Assembly: GCA_029961685.1 (NCBI GenBank)
Contig: JARWKL010000002.1
Location: 37,602,908-37,666,907 of the forward strand
Direction: 5' to 3'
DNA: 64,000 nt
Origin: Aristolochia californica
Lineage: Eukaryota > Streptophyta > Magnoliopsida > Piperales > Aristolochiaceae
Under the pieces are notes generated by a model. The model saw only the letters and a program-made list of their open reading frames with translations, was not told the origin of the DNA and ran no database searches. Position 1 is the first letter of the stretch, and every line of letters starts with the position of its first letter. A program made the position numbers and the translations under genes. Shown here one piece after another: positions 1 to 11,465 of the stretch.

Positions 1-771
1 ATGGGATTTCCTAGAAGTTATTGTGATCATTCATTATTTATTCTGAAATGATTATATGGAATTATTATCTTACTGGTATATGTAGATGATATCATCCTAT
101 CTGGGAATAAAAGGTCAAGTACTGAAACAATTAAATCCTATTTGGCAAATCACTTTCAGACTAAGGATCTGGGTTAGTTAAAATATTTTCTAAGTATTGA
201 GGTAGTGAGAAGCAAGGAAGTAACAAGATTGACTAAGAGGAAATGTGTTATTGATATGCTTCAAGAATATGGTCTCCTAGGGTCTAAACCTGCGGATAGT
301 CTCCTGAGGACTGAACCTGCGGATACACCTATGGAAGTAGGACTTGATCTTCATGATGATCAAAGTCCATAACTGAAAGATAAAACAATGAATCAAAGGC
401 TAGTAGGCAAACTCATCTATGCTACAGTTACCAGACCAAATATTTCATTTGCAATGAGCCAGTTCATAGAACATCCACGTAAGATTCACCTAGAGGTTAC
501 ACAAAGAATCTTGAAATATCTAAAGGGATCACCAAAGGTCTCCTTTTTAACCCTAATACTCACTTTTGGGTTGAAACTTTCTCTGATGCTGATTATGCAG
601 GCTCCAAGCATGACAAAAAATCAACCACTGGACACTGTGTACTTCCGGGAGGAAATCTAGTCAACTGGAAAAGTAAAAAGCAGAATAGTTGTTGTTTGAT
701 CCAATGCATAAGCTGAATATAGAGCAATGGCCTACACTGTCAATGAGCTAATGTGGATAAAATCTGTTGTC
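1..771 (+). pseudogene. copia RT and N-terminal RNase H fragment
   Basis: The frame carries LLVYVDDIILSG (RT active site YVDD), then NHFQTKDLG, then the RT/RNase H connection with KLIYATVTRPNISFAMSQF and RILKYLKGSP, then RNase H with VNWKSKKQN and RAMAYTVNELMWIKS. There are stop codons near 48, 176 and 370 and frame changes after 600, so it cannot be translated as one protein. It breaks at the LINE insertion and continues after 2152. Confidence 0.88.
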
Positions 772-794
772 TAAGAATTTGACCTCAATTCAAA

Positions 795-2151
795 CTAAGT
801 TCTGGACTGACTGGTGGGTTGGTTCAAGCCGTTTCAAAGATAGTCATGGACCTATTTATCGCCTGTCAAGAGTTCAGGATGCGACCGTTTCTGTGCAACG
901 GCTGACCTCTGGTGAGTGGAACTTAGATCTCAAACAAGCCTTTAACAAATGATGAAGCTTTGGAAGTTGCAGATCTTGTCACAAATCTCTCTATAGCAAG
1001 AATCAAAAACACATCAGACACACTAATCTGGACGCCATGCAGGCAAGGTACGTTCTCTACTGCTTTTGCCTATCACTTCATGATATCTCCCCAAGCACAT
1101 CATTCAGCTCATCCAGTTGCTTTTGCATGGTCTCTACATATTCCACCTTGTGCAAAGTTTTTCATTTGGATCGTTTGCCAGAAAAAAATCTTAACCTCGG
1201 ACGCATTAATTCGACGTGGAAATAGTGTCTCGGACCCATTGTGCCCATTCTGCAATTCCTCTCCTGAAACTACTGATCATACCCTTTTGCATTGCAAATA
1301 TGCCCATTTGGTTTGGACCGAACTAATGAACAAAATTGGGTTACAATATTGGCCTTCGCAATCCCTACACTCCATAATCTTCACTACTATAAGTGCTTGT
1401 CTTCCCAAACTGGGGAAAATACTAATTTCTTGTTGTGTTCAGTATATGGTCTGGAATTTATGGAAAGAGAGAAACAACAGAAAATTTAATCAAAAATCTC
1501 TTCCTTGGAAAATTCTATGTAATAGAATCGTTGGGCAAGTGTCCTCTTGGGTACTCTTACAGAAGGAATTTTGTAACTTACAAGGATCAAACTTGCGCGG
1601 AAACTGGCGACTTATTGCGGAAATGTCTTGCCCGCCTAGATCTCCTATTATGACAACTTGGTCTCGACCTCCAATGGGGCATTTTAAATTAAACTTCAAC
1701 GGAAATGCATTTGGATGCCCGGGCCTGCGGGTTTTGGAGGAGTAATACATGATGAAAATGGGAACCTTCTTTTATCATACGCAGGTCCGATTGGTATATC
1801 AAATTCAACAAATGCTAAGTTACATGGGTTGTATAATGGGCTGAAACTCTTCAAGCAAAAGATGGCGGGCATTCTCTGTGTTGAAGGCGATTCAAAAGTA
1901 ATTATCAATTGGTGTACAAAGCCTTCAAAACCTCCTTGGCAGCAATGGGAGTTATATGAGGATATATGTATTTTAATTTCCCAAATACATTGTAAGTGGA
2001 ATCACATTCCAAGATCTGCTAATTATTTAGCTGACATTCAAGCTAAACAGGGTGTTTCCCTCCAACAGCTTGTTGTGGAGGAGGGCCACTTTAGCTAGGT
2101 ACTGTATTTTTTCTCTCATTTTGCAATATATTCACACCTTTCTTTCCAAAA
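795..2151 (+). mobile_element. LINE (non-LTR) 3' fragment nested in copia RNase H
   Basis: The segment encodes the C-terminal end of a plant L1-type ORF2. It starts with FWTDWWVG, then a zinc-binding RT domain (CPFCNSSPETTDHTLLHCKY, about 1243-1302), then WNLWKERNNRKFN, then an RNase H domain split over two frames (KLNFNGNAFG at about 1690, GPAGFGGVIHDENGN from 1718, ending IPRSANYLADIQAKQG). It sits between imperfect 21-22 bp direct repeats, AAGAATTTGACCTCAATTCA at 773 and AAGAATTTAGCCTCAATCAA at 2152. These are the target-site duplication, and the copia RNase H frame resumes after the second copy. It is 5'-truncated, as is usual for LINEs. Confidence 0.87.
798..2095 (+). pseudogene. LINE ORF2 C-terminus: zf-RVT plus RNase H
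   Basis: Two overlapping open frames, 960-1745 and 1715-2098, together cover the zinc-binding RT domain and the RNase H domain of a LINE ORF2. They are separated by a frameshift near 1715-1745. The usual catalytic aspartate in the NFDG motif is Asn here (NFNG). No RT core is present because the 5' part was never inserted. It is a remnant, not a host gene. Confidence 0.8.
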
Positions 2152-2404
2152 AAGAATTTAGCCTCAATCAAAAGGATCCTATGACTATGTATTGTGATAA
2201 CCAAGTGGCAATCTCCATTGCAAACAATTCAGTCTTTTATGAAAGAACAAAACACAGAGGTAGATTGTCACTTCATCCGAGATGCAGTAATGAAGAAAGA
2301 AGTAACTACTCCATATGTTTAGTCCAATGATCAACTCGGCGATATCCTAACTAAAGCACTGGGAAAGTATGAATTCCAGTGGCAAGTTGGGATTGTTCAA
2401 CATA
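2152..2404 (+). pseudogene. copia RNase H C-terminus
   Basis: After the LINE, the RNase H frame resumes with NQKDPMTMYCDNQVAISIA, and in a shifted frame the HFIRDAV and DILTKALGKYEFQW motifs that end copia pol. A frameshift lies near 2265. It leads directly into the polypurine tract. Confidence 0.85.
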
Positions 2405-2419
2405 TAAGCTCCACCTTGA

Positions 2420-2431
2420 GGGGGGGGGGGG
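2420..2431 (+). other. polypurine tract (12 G) before 3' LTR
   Basis: TTGA is followed by twelve G residues and then the LTR start TGAAAA. Copia polypurine tracts are normally a mixed A/G run such as TTGAGGGGGAG; this one has become a homopolymer, probably by slippage. Confidence 0.75.
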
Positions 2432-2432
2432 T

Positions 2433-2885
2433 TGAAAAACAAGAACATGGGGTATTTCGGTCATTTTATCTTGTCACTATTTATATTTCTTGATGTAATC
2501 TTATTCTACAAGTCAAACTACGTCTATGAACAAAATTTCATGTAAAGGGGGCACGTAGAATATGAGATATAGAGAATTAAGGTTTTCACTTAAAGTAGGG
2601 GCAATGCTGTAAATTATACTCAACCCAAAGCTATAAATAGAAACTAGGGGACATCCAAGCCCCCCATCTCAGTTTCTTTATCAATTCTCTTCTTCAATTT
2701 CTCTTCCTCTCTCTTCAACTTTCTTTTTTATTTTTTTGAATGAAGATGTATAAGCTACTAAAAAGGAAGAGAAAGATTAAAATACCTTGCTAAACAGGGC
2801 CTTCCTCCACAACAAGGTGTTTGAGTGAAACACCTAATTTAACTCTTCAACCTTCTTTCTTCTTACTTTTTTTCATTTTCCAACA
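2433..2885 (+). repeat. copia 3' LTR
   Basis: It starts TGAAAAACAAG just after the G tract and ends TTTTCCAACA, the TG...CA ends of an LTR. It has a TATA-like box CTATAAATAG at about 2631 followed by a CT-rich leader. It is about 453 bp. The matching 5' LTR is outside the window, so the right-hand flank AAGAA (2886-2890) cannot be tested as a target duplication. Confidence 0.8.
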
Positions 2886-2999
2886 AAGAATTATTTGATA
2901 CAATTACAAGATTTAGACATCCAAGTACACAAGGCAAATACATAAAGCTTTGGATGACAATGAAAAAAAAAATAAACAACAAAAAGTTCATTACAAAGC

Positions 3000-3103
3000 A
3001 CAGTTTACCAAGGACATAATATCAAAGCTTTTAGAATGATTAACTGATATTGATAAATTTTGATCATTCTAAAAGCTTTGATATTATGTCCTTGGTAAAC
3101 TGT
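3000..3103. repeat. perfect 41-bp inverted repeat with 22-nt loop
   Basis: Bases 3000-3040 are the exact reverse complement of 3063-3103, with spacer 3041-3062. It lies between the copia LTR and the last visible F-box exon, so inside that gene's intron or 3' flank. Transcripts in either direction would form a long perfect hairpin. No terminal motif of a known MITE family or target duplication is obvious. Confidence 0.95.
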
Positions 3104-3513
3104 AAATTGTACTGTTAGACTCATGGACTCGAAGATAAAAGGAAACATTAGCAAATAACCACAGAACTTCAAAAAGAAAGTACAAAGATCCCAAACAGAG
3201 TATCATGGATCTCTTGGGGCAATAGGACCTTGATATGCTTCAACTCAAGCACACACTACTCAGATGTTCCTGAAAAATGAAATCTCTTGAAGAGGAGAAG
3301 GATTTAATACATAAAGGGGAGAAAAAAAAACAAAAAACTACATATGGTCTGGTAAAGCTATCTCAAATAGAAAAAAGGTAAAAGAAAACACCCACTCTTG
3401 AAAAAACAAAAAAATAATTCAATATAGAGACCCTTTAGCTACCAATCAAATAAATAAACCCTGAAATGACAAAAATATAATAATGAGCGTATTTAATATA
3501 ACAGAATGTCTAC

Positions 3514-6500
3514 CTCACAACTATCGAGGACTAATGATCTGAGCATAGAGCAACCTCCACCATCACTGAAGACTTCACAAATGGAATTTGTCAAGGACTC
3601 ACATTCTGTAAGGTCAACTTCTTGCAAGTGATTGCACTGTAATGACAAAGAGGTCAAACTCTCTTGCTTATGCAATACCAATTTCTGCATGATCCAAGAA
3701 GGCAATTCTTAGCATCCTAATCACCTAAAACATCGAACAAGAAACTATATTTTTCAGACTTGAGCAAAACCTGCAGTGCATTTGATACGATGTTGATGCG
3801 AAGGAGAGCAGGGCAATTAGAAACAGTTATAGAGGACAGCAAAGGACTACGTAAATTTAGATCAACAAACCTAAAGCAACAGCAATTGAAATAGTTAGAA
3901 AAATATCAAGGGAAATATAGAAGTAGCAAGGACAAGAGAGCAAGTCTTACTTGCGACAGTGCCTAAGCCTTATATTACGCAAGCGTGGCAGATCTAATGA
4001 AACTGAAGTCAAAAGACCACAGCAATCAAGCTCTAGTTCCTGCTTTCACATAACAAGACTACTAGGTAAAGGCCACAAAAATATCTCAAGGCAAATTCAA
4101 AACTTTAGAAAAGAAGGCCTGCACTAACCTCCAGCATATAACTATGAGCAATAGCTGTCATTGAGGCAGAAGTAATAGCCTCACAGCTCTGAAGCTTGAG
4201 ATCTCTCAGCATTGGCAGCCTTACAGACTTCCAGGAAAAAACAAAACAACATCAGCAAATTATACAGCAAAAGAAGTATACCAAAAAGTATGTCTAATGC
4301 TCATACCAACTAACCTCAAGTGAGATATTAGGACAGTACGATGCATTTAGGACACGAAGATTAACACAAGCAAGAGCTATCTCTCGGAGTGTTTCATCAC
4401 TAACACACGAACAATTTGACATATCCAAGGATGCTAAAAGCACACATGATGTGACTGCAGACCGAATTCCAGCATCAGACAGCTTGTGACAGGAGGCTAT
4501 ATCCAAGTCCCGTAGTTGTGGACAAGTAAGCAAGGCATGGGCCATATTAGTACGCCTTAGGGACAAAGTTTCAAGCTGTGGACACCTACAAATGTAATAA
4601 TATTCAGCACATGAAACAGATGTGAAACAAATAAATGTCTCTTTGTAATGACAGAATCAATTGATAATCGAGATTATGAGGATTTCTACCTGAGAGAAAT
4701 GCGGAGGACACGACATTTCACAATTTGAAGATGGCGCAGCCTCTCATGGAAGACAGGAATCTCCTGAATACCATTACCAAGAGATGCCTGACTAATGACC
4801 AAACATGTCAGGGCATGACAATCAGATAGAGCATGAAAAAAGGCATCCCCAAGCTGCCCCTTCCCGACAGTTAGAGTCTCAATGTTCCTGGAGATCAACA
4901 ACCAAATGAGAAACTTCCATAAATGATAATGAGATACTAGTGATGGAGGATACAGAACAGAGAAGAGTCACCTAAGTGAGACCATTGCTTCCATCACTAG
5001 AGTGTCAATAGAAGGAGCTCCAAGTATGTTAACCTCAGTGGCATTTGGGTACCTGCGACACATGTCCGCAACTAAACACAGAGAGGATAAGAATTTCCGC
5101 AAACGGGAATAAAAGAACCATATTTACATTATTAGGTCTGAGAACATTAGTACCCCTATAACTAATATGACACCAAATAGCAGCTCAATATCATTTAGTA
5201 CTTTGGATCCAATAGTGTTCACATAATTCACCTACTGTATACCCTTCCCTCTTAGTATCTTTCACCGTGTTAAACATTAATAATAACTATAACAATTATA
5301 CTGACTTAAGTATGACTTAGATAACTTTATCTGTCAAATATTTACCAACACAAATCATGACAAATAATCATAAGATTCGCTTACATCGTCACACTAATGA
5401 ATCTGTCAAGTAATACTAATTTGTGGTGGATCTTCCTCAGCAGAATTTTAGAACTTGTGATACTACATGTAACATGTTCTCACATGTGTGTAAATGTGTC
5501 TGATTTGAATGCATGCCTATATACAGTAAATAACCTACACATGAAGGGTGGAAAGAGAATGAAAAATTATATATCATATTATGTGGTTTTACAGTACCCT
5601 GCACCTGTTTTTAAAAATAACTAGAAAACGATTAAAATGTGTACACTATTCCACATTCAATTTGCAAAGTCAAAGCCATTCAGGATGATAGAAAACATAA
5701 ATCAGTCATTCATTACATGTACCCACCAATTGATGGCTCAAATTAGTGAACCAGTCACAGTTTTATTTAACAGAATTTGCTAAGGTTGCTGGTATGTAAA
5801 GATGCCAACTTGACGTCATCAGTCATTTGCTTCTTTAATACTAGATAAATTGCCAATATCATGAATTTGATGTGTGATTACAAGGCCCATTGATGATGAA
5901 AGAAGCATATCTGCAACGGAAAAGAAATTCTAACACAAATACATCACAGTAGGATAGTATGCTAATTCCTTGTTGGTAATTGTTGATAAAGAGGAAAAAG
6001 TTGCAATTTCCTCTCTGTTAGAAAATGAACCTTTATAGCAAAAGAATCACTAACGACATTTGGCCCAACAAAAAGCAAAACCTTGTGGCATCCCCTACAT
6101 AATAGTAGGTCTAATGCATTTACTAACTTGCCCTATGTTGCTGACTAGTTTTCCATCAACGAAAGCTTCTGCAGTGATTTCAATTTTCATTACATAAAAG
6201 GAAGAGTTCATTATGTCAACCAAGCTAGCACCGTGAAAATAGTGGGACTATGGATGTCAAATCAGCTGGATACACTTGTAATAAGAAAGTAAAACCTAAT
6301 CTACATGAAAAAGGTTGGATGGCATCAGAACATGTACCACCATCCAGAGCAACATCAAACAAGCATCAGCTTTCACTTTGTAAAATAGGAAGCCATCTGT
6401 TTGTTTAAGAGAGTAGGAGGGTCCACGTGAAGGAAAAAACAAACGGAGTGTGATGGCTGATGGGATTGTAGGTACAGAAGATATTTTGACATGGCTAACC

Positions 6501-9500
6501 ATCTTTTTTTGAAAAAGTGATAATTTTATTAACCAAATAAGCAAAACAACAAACTAGGGAAGCACACCCTTTACAACAAGGGATTGGAGGGAGGCTACCT
6601 GGTTAGCAAAAACATCAGCTACATAATTGGCAGATTTGGGATCATGGGACCAAATACAAGTAATATGGGGGAGAATGTCTAAAACAGAGTAATAAACATC
6701 TCAATGACACCACGGCAGAGAGGAGGGAGAAGAGAACCATCCATCAATCGCCACAATCTCCCTCAATGTGGAGCGGATCGGAGAGATGCTCAAGGAAAAT
6801 GGTGAGACCTCTGAGGAGGTCCAGAAGATCGGCAGAAGTGAAATCTGAAATACCCATAGACCCAAAATAGGACATGAACTGGTTACCAACAAAATCATCA
6901 AAGACCACTAAAGCCTGCTATGCCAAGGTTGCCGAGGGAGCTACCATCGAAATTCAGTTTGGTGAAGCCTGGTTGAGGAGGCTGCAATTCCTGCATAGAG
7001 GGAGGTTTCATCGGGGAGCCCATCTGAGCAATGGCACTCCAATTGTCCCTAGGCGAGTGCCTCAATAGAGAGGAAAACTCCTTTCTGGAATGAAGTCATG
7101 AGGAGATGAGGCCAATGATGGAGGAGGTGACCCGATACTAAGAGAGATATTTGGCGTTGAAGCGCCTATTATTGCGTTCCTTCCAGATACCCTAGGGGAT
7201 GAAGGCAACACAAGCTGAAATGATCATCTTGCCCAATTTGGGGAAGGAAACCCGAAGGAGCATACGGCGATCGAGAGGAGGTCTCTCGGCATACATAATT
7301 GAAGGTCAATCTGACCAAGAATGCTCATCAAACCAACCAAGAGAAGGGGAAGGAAACTAGGAGGTGGTCAATAATCTCCTCACCAAGGCCACAAAGAGGG
7401 TCTTTTGGCCACCAAACCATCAAGCCAGACAAGGTATCTCTAGGCCTAGAGGAGGAGATAAGGATTTAGAAGGTATGCTTTTGATATGGCTAACCATCAT
7501 TTTTAGTAGATAAGGATTATCAAATTAAACTTTGATCCTAGTCCTAAAGTAAATACAAAGCCTGATGAATGTGGAGCATCCAAAATCAAGAGAGCCCAAT
7601 GTGTCATATTCTGGGCTTCTATATATCAATCATACCATAAAAGCTGGAATTAGTGCCCTCTTACAATGCTTGAAATTCTTCATAGACAAGTTTTATGGTG
7701 ATTTAGAGATTTAGGGTGCCTCAGCATATCGATAGGCCGGTGCGCAACTAATTCTGACCTACCATAGAACCATGTCCCTTCTTCCATAAAATTTAAAACA
7801 TTGTTCTAGACCTTGCAGTGATGCAGACCCATTATCTGCACTTGGATGTATTGCTGACTAGGGTGCCCTTATTTTCTTTTATAAGAGCCAGGAGTACTCA
7901 TATCAGTATTGGGTTTCATATAGGGACCACTGAAATCTAATATAATATGCCAGTACATACAGTTCAATGACATTTTCTCTAGTATCTAATTTTTCCATGG
8001 TCTTCCCCTTTATTCTTCTTGTACGGTAAAAAAGCGTAACCAGCAACTACTTTTGGAGACGGGCATTACAAAAGCACCAAGTATGATGCAAAGGAATACT
8101 TCAATCATGCAAATTTCGATTCTAACATATCTGGCATAACTATTTCTTTTGTATCATGTAACAATAACAATAATATCAATAATATTGATAATAACTGCGA
8201 TTCACTTGTAAGTGCATATTTTAAAGAACAGTCAAAATTAGAAAACGTACACTGTGCAGCAGAAATATTCCGGTACTCAAAATTTAAACACTTCCAGAAA
8301 TCTTCATGAGCACTAGCTGTTCGCCATTGCCTGCAAACTCCAGCAGCTTTACAAAGATCTATATGGCCCAAAAACGAGAACACCTGCAATTACATAATTG
8401 AAATCAGCACAAAAATAATTTGGAGCCACTAACAGAGAAAACATTACCAAAGAAACATAATGCCTAAGCACACCATGTGTAGCAAATCATCTGTAAGATC
8501 CATCCTGTTTTCAAAGTCATCCATTGTTAAAACATTAGATCCATCCCCATCATCATTCCCACCACCACCACCAGAACCTATTCCACCATTCCCACCACTT
8601 GGTAAAGGATTCAAATATTGAATAATTTCATTCCTAGACGAGTGGGGAAGACCTTGAGAAACATCAATGTCCCCATATGTAGAAGTAGATGAGTCAGCTC
8701 CTGAGTAAGCTTTGCTAGCACAATGAAATGTCCTGCAAAGAATTTACAAATTTTTCAATCAATTCCTTGCAGGTAATATGAAAAACCCAGAAATGACACA
8801 TTAGATGCCCAAGTCACATCAACAAAGGGGAATTCAACAGAAAAAAAATTATGTTGAGAGGGGATCAACAAACATATGACATTTTGAAGGTTAACTAGGA
8901 ACTACCTTCGCAGATTAAGCTTTCAAATTAAAATTTCAAAATTTTCAAAAAAAAAAAAAAAAAAGGTTATGCTTGGGGATTGCCTGCACATTCACTCCAG
9001 CTCACCTTCTACCTACGTTGCCTGGGTCAGCCCCAACCAATGTCCCAGCTTACATCATTCGTTCTAACCCTCTTTTGTTGTTGCACCGTTTGTCTGAAAT
9101 TACATTCAATATTTGTGCTAGTACCTAGTTTTTTTCCCAGTTAAACCTACTTATGCCACAACTTAACCATAAAACCCGTGTCTGTAAATTAAAAAAATAC
9201 TTTTTTTTCTGGTTAATCTTGTGCAGTCAATCCTTAATTTTTTAGTTTGGCCAGTCGGTGTGATTGAATCATTGGTTGAGATTCACTCTTTTGCTTATCT
9301 TAGTGGTATTTGCATTTTTGTTGATTTGAATTTTTTGACTAGTCACAAAATGAACCAATAAGAAAGTAACCTTAATGTGTATTGCATTTGTTCGGGCTTT
9401 ACTTGCTAGAATTCAATAGTACATACATTTGCATAATGGTCGTATCATGTCTAACATTGATCAATTAGGCACCATTAATGATAGGTTCATTGTCCTAAAA

Positions 9501-11465
9501 ATTCGGTCTGTCAAAGGAAAAATCCTATACAAGTTAGGTCTCCCAGAGGTTATGATACTGAGACAAGGAATTTACTCATACTCGCCCTCACATATTCCCT
9601 CCAAGAAATCACACACCCTAGTGCCGTGCCATGAGGGACCTAAAGATAAAATTATGAAACACATAAAAGTTAAGGCCCCTACATTTGATGGTTGTTTCAA
9701 TCCATGAGTATTTTCCACATGGGTTAATGAAATGGACCGATTTTTCGAGTGGTACGAACTATTTGAAGATAGGAAGGTCAGGTTTGCCAAAATAAAATTA
9801 TTTTGTTTTAATAAAGCAACTTTTTATTAGTAAAAACAACAAAACAAAAGAAGAGGAAGACTAAGGGCACTCTCACCCTACAATCCAGGATTGGAGGGCT
9901 CCATTTTTAGCAAGAGAATCAGCAAACGAGTTTGCTGATCTCAGGGTGTGAGTCCAATAACATTGAATCGGGAATTTGAATTTGAATTTGAATTTGTTTT
10001 CGAGTTTTGTTATTAATAAGTGTAATCGGGATTGAAGAGATAGTTTTCAATGATGAATGAAATTACTTGCTCCTTACTTCCTTCCCGTTCTTCTTCTTCT
10101 TCTTAGCTTTTTTCTTCCTCTTCTTCCAAATTCCTCCATTCTCTTCCAGATTCTAGCAACAGATTCCATTTTCTTCGCATCAAGTACGTTTAATTAAAAT
10201 TAATTACCCACCCCTCATCAAAGATAACATCTTCTTTTGAGGGAACAATCAAAATTTCTCACTTTAGTTAGTGATCACATGAACGAACAAGCAAACTTAT
10301 CACTTGAGCTCCCATGAGTACAATACATAGGTTATTAAAAGAATAGCACAATATAAACTCACTTCCATTTGACAGTTGCAACAACCATGCCAATAAAGTT
10401 AAGTGCCTTTTGTGATATTTAAAAGAAGAATTTCATTTTCAGTAACTACCTCACAGAAATAGGTGTCTTCTAAATTATTAAAAGCCTTGAGGCACCCATC
10501 CAAAGTTTAGATCAGAGTTCTAACTACTAGGGGTGCAGAAAGTTTAGATCAGAGTCCTAACTACTATGGGTGCAGGAAAACGGATAACTTTAACCTTCGT
10601 AATGTTATGTGCTAAAAATGCTGCTTGAAACTGACTAAAAAGATAATACAAGAGCAACTCCAAAATGAACTTCAAGTTCCATATGTACACTAGTAAAATA
10701 AAGACAATCATAGTTTTTATGAATAAGGGAACAAAGATGGCTCATACTCGTGTAAGTCAATTCATATATGCTTTTAAACAGAACACATTCATCTAGAAGG
10801 TATCCATTTTAACAGTGTGACTGCAAAAGAAGAATAAGAACCTAGAGACAAACAATCAAGTAAGACTTCCAATAGAAAAAGTAACTACACAGACATTTCA
10901 AAAGAGTTAAAACTGTGGTTACAAAGCTCATGAGACAAGTGGAGTAGAGAAACAATGCAAGAACTTACTGAGAGTTAAAAAGAACCTTTGGCCTCTTATG
11001 CTGGACGTCATGATCAGGATTCCCCCGTTGCCCCATGCAAGGCTCTTCATCCAAGCCCCATTCTTCAACGTCAGTTGAAACCTCCCCACCCTCCTGACCC
11101 CTCCTACTGGTAGATGCATTCCAAGAACTGTGAGACCCAACAGCCAGCTCCAAGTCGGATCCACCATACCAAAGCCTCTCGTGGGGCAGTAGGTCGGTCA
11201 TCCCAGTGCTTGTGAATCTTTCCCCCGCCCAAGAGATATTAGTCTGCCTATCAACCCCTTCAATTTGCGAATATGATCCCTCATTCAGAATATCTTCCTG
11301 TGCGGGAAAGGCTTCTAATCCTCCTGCCGGCCACAGATAGAACCCTAACCTCATCACTTCAGACTCACTGTTCCTCGTTCCAGAATCACCTAACTCCTCA
11401 GACTGGCGCTGAACTTCGGTTGAAAGAAATCCCTCCGCAACACTTTTAGAATTGCCCTCCGCCAT
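3514..11465 (-). CDS. FBL15: F-box/LRR-repeat protein 15-like (SLOMO-type), 3' end not in window
   Basis: Substrate-recognition subunit of an SCF ubiquitin ligase. The Arabidopsis homologue SLOW MOTION acts in auxin homeostasis and leaf initiation rate. Coding exons, all with GT-AG borders and matching phases: 11465-10969, 8732-8474, 8383-8251, 5071-4972, 4887-4690, 4585-4315, 4227-4129, 4039-3951, 3870-3771, 3684-3514. They give about 639 codons without a stop. Order: charged, Gly-rich N-terminus; F-box at about residues 242-288 (MDLTDDLLHM across a splice, then VFSFLGHIDLCKAAGVCRQW); LRRs from about residue 300 (CHKLSDAGIRSAVTSC, NCSCVSDETLREIAL). The family is near 990 residues, so about 350 are missing. 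The last exon ends at a proper donor (GAG|GTAGAC, 3514), but the next 3.5 kb is intron and copia. I chose ATG 11465 because TGA lies in frame upstream of the TTG at 11501. Confidence 0.93.
5072..8250 (-). other. large intron of the F-box gene
   Basis: A 3.2 kb intron between the exon that ends the F-box and the exon carrying MCRRYPNATEVN. It contains a LINE insertion (6504-7478). The rest (5072-6480 and 7500-8250) is AT-rich with no recognisable coding motif. An open frame at 5397-5624 is low-complexity and not supported. Confidence 0.8.
6504..7478 (-). mobile_element. LINE 3' fragment inside F-box gene intron
   Basis: Read on the minus strand, it gives PLCGLGEEIIDHLL (zinc-binding RT domain), then WKERNNRRFNAK, then KLNFDGSS and SHDPKSANYVADVFANQ of the RNase H, then a short poly-A (the T run at 6504-6510 on the plus strand). 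It is bounded by 20 bp repeats TTTTGACATGGCTAACCATC at 6484 and TTTTGATATGGCTAACCATC at 7479 (one mismatch). This is a convincing target-site duplication. It is oriented like the gene. Confidence 0.88.
9640..9805 (+). pseudogene. Ty3/gypsy gag fragment
   Basis: The frame reads IKVKAPTFDGCFNP, a stop, then VFSTWVNEMDRFFEWYE and FEDRKVRFAKIKL. This matches the start of the retrotransposon gag domain (FDG...P..F..W...ME..FEW....E..KV.FA..KL) of plant gypsy elements. It is cut off at about 9805 by a LINE tail. Only this scrap is present. Confidence 0.7.
9806..9975 (-). mobile_element. severely 5'-truncated LINE tail
   Basis: On the minus strand it reads HTLRSANSFADSLAKNGALQ, the end of a LINE RNase H, followed by a stop and an A/T-rich 3' end next to the gypsy gag scrap. 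This is the third LINE 3' end in or next to the F-box gene, after those at 795-2151 and 6504-7478. Confidence 0.7.
10503..10580. repeat. 39-bp tandem duplication in intron
   Basis: The unit AAAGTTTAGATCAGAGTTCT... is repeated head to tail with about two differences, each copy ending in GGGTGCAG. It lies within the second intron of the F-box gene. Confidence 0.85.

Larger units (their letters stand above)
1..2885 (+). mobile_element. Ty1/copia retrotransposon, 3' half with 3' LTR, disrupted
   Basis: The copia order reverse transcriptase, RNase H, polypurine tract, LTR can be followed from the window edge. The RT catalytic motif YVDD is read near position 90, RNase H resumes at about 2152 with the motif MYCDNQVAISIANNSVFYE, and an LTR follows. 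Several in-frame stops and a LINE inserted in RNase H show it is dead. The 5' half lies outside the window. It lies antisense to the F-box gene at 3514-11465, whose missing 3' exons must be beyond it. Confidence 0.9.
8733..10968 (-). other. intron of the F-box gene with retroelement scraps
   Basis: A 2.2 kb intron between the N-terminal exon and the Gly-rich exon. It holds an 18-nt poly-A tract near 8950, a gypsy gag scrap (9640-9805), a LINE tail (9806-9975), a GAATTT microsatellite (about 9970-9994) and a 39 bp tandem duplication (10503-10580). The remainder shows nothing recognisable. Confidence 0.8.
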
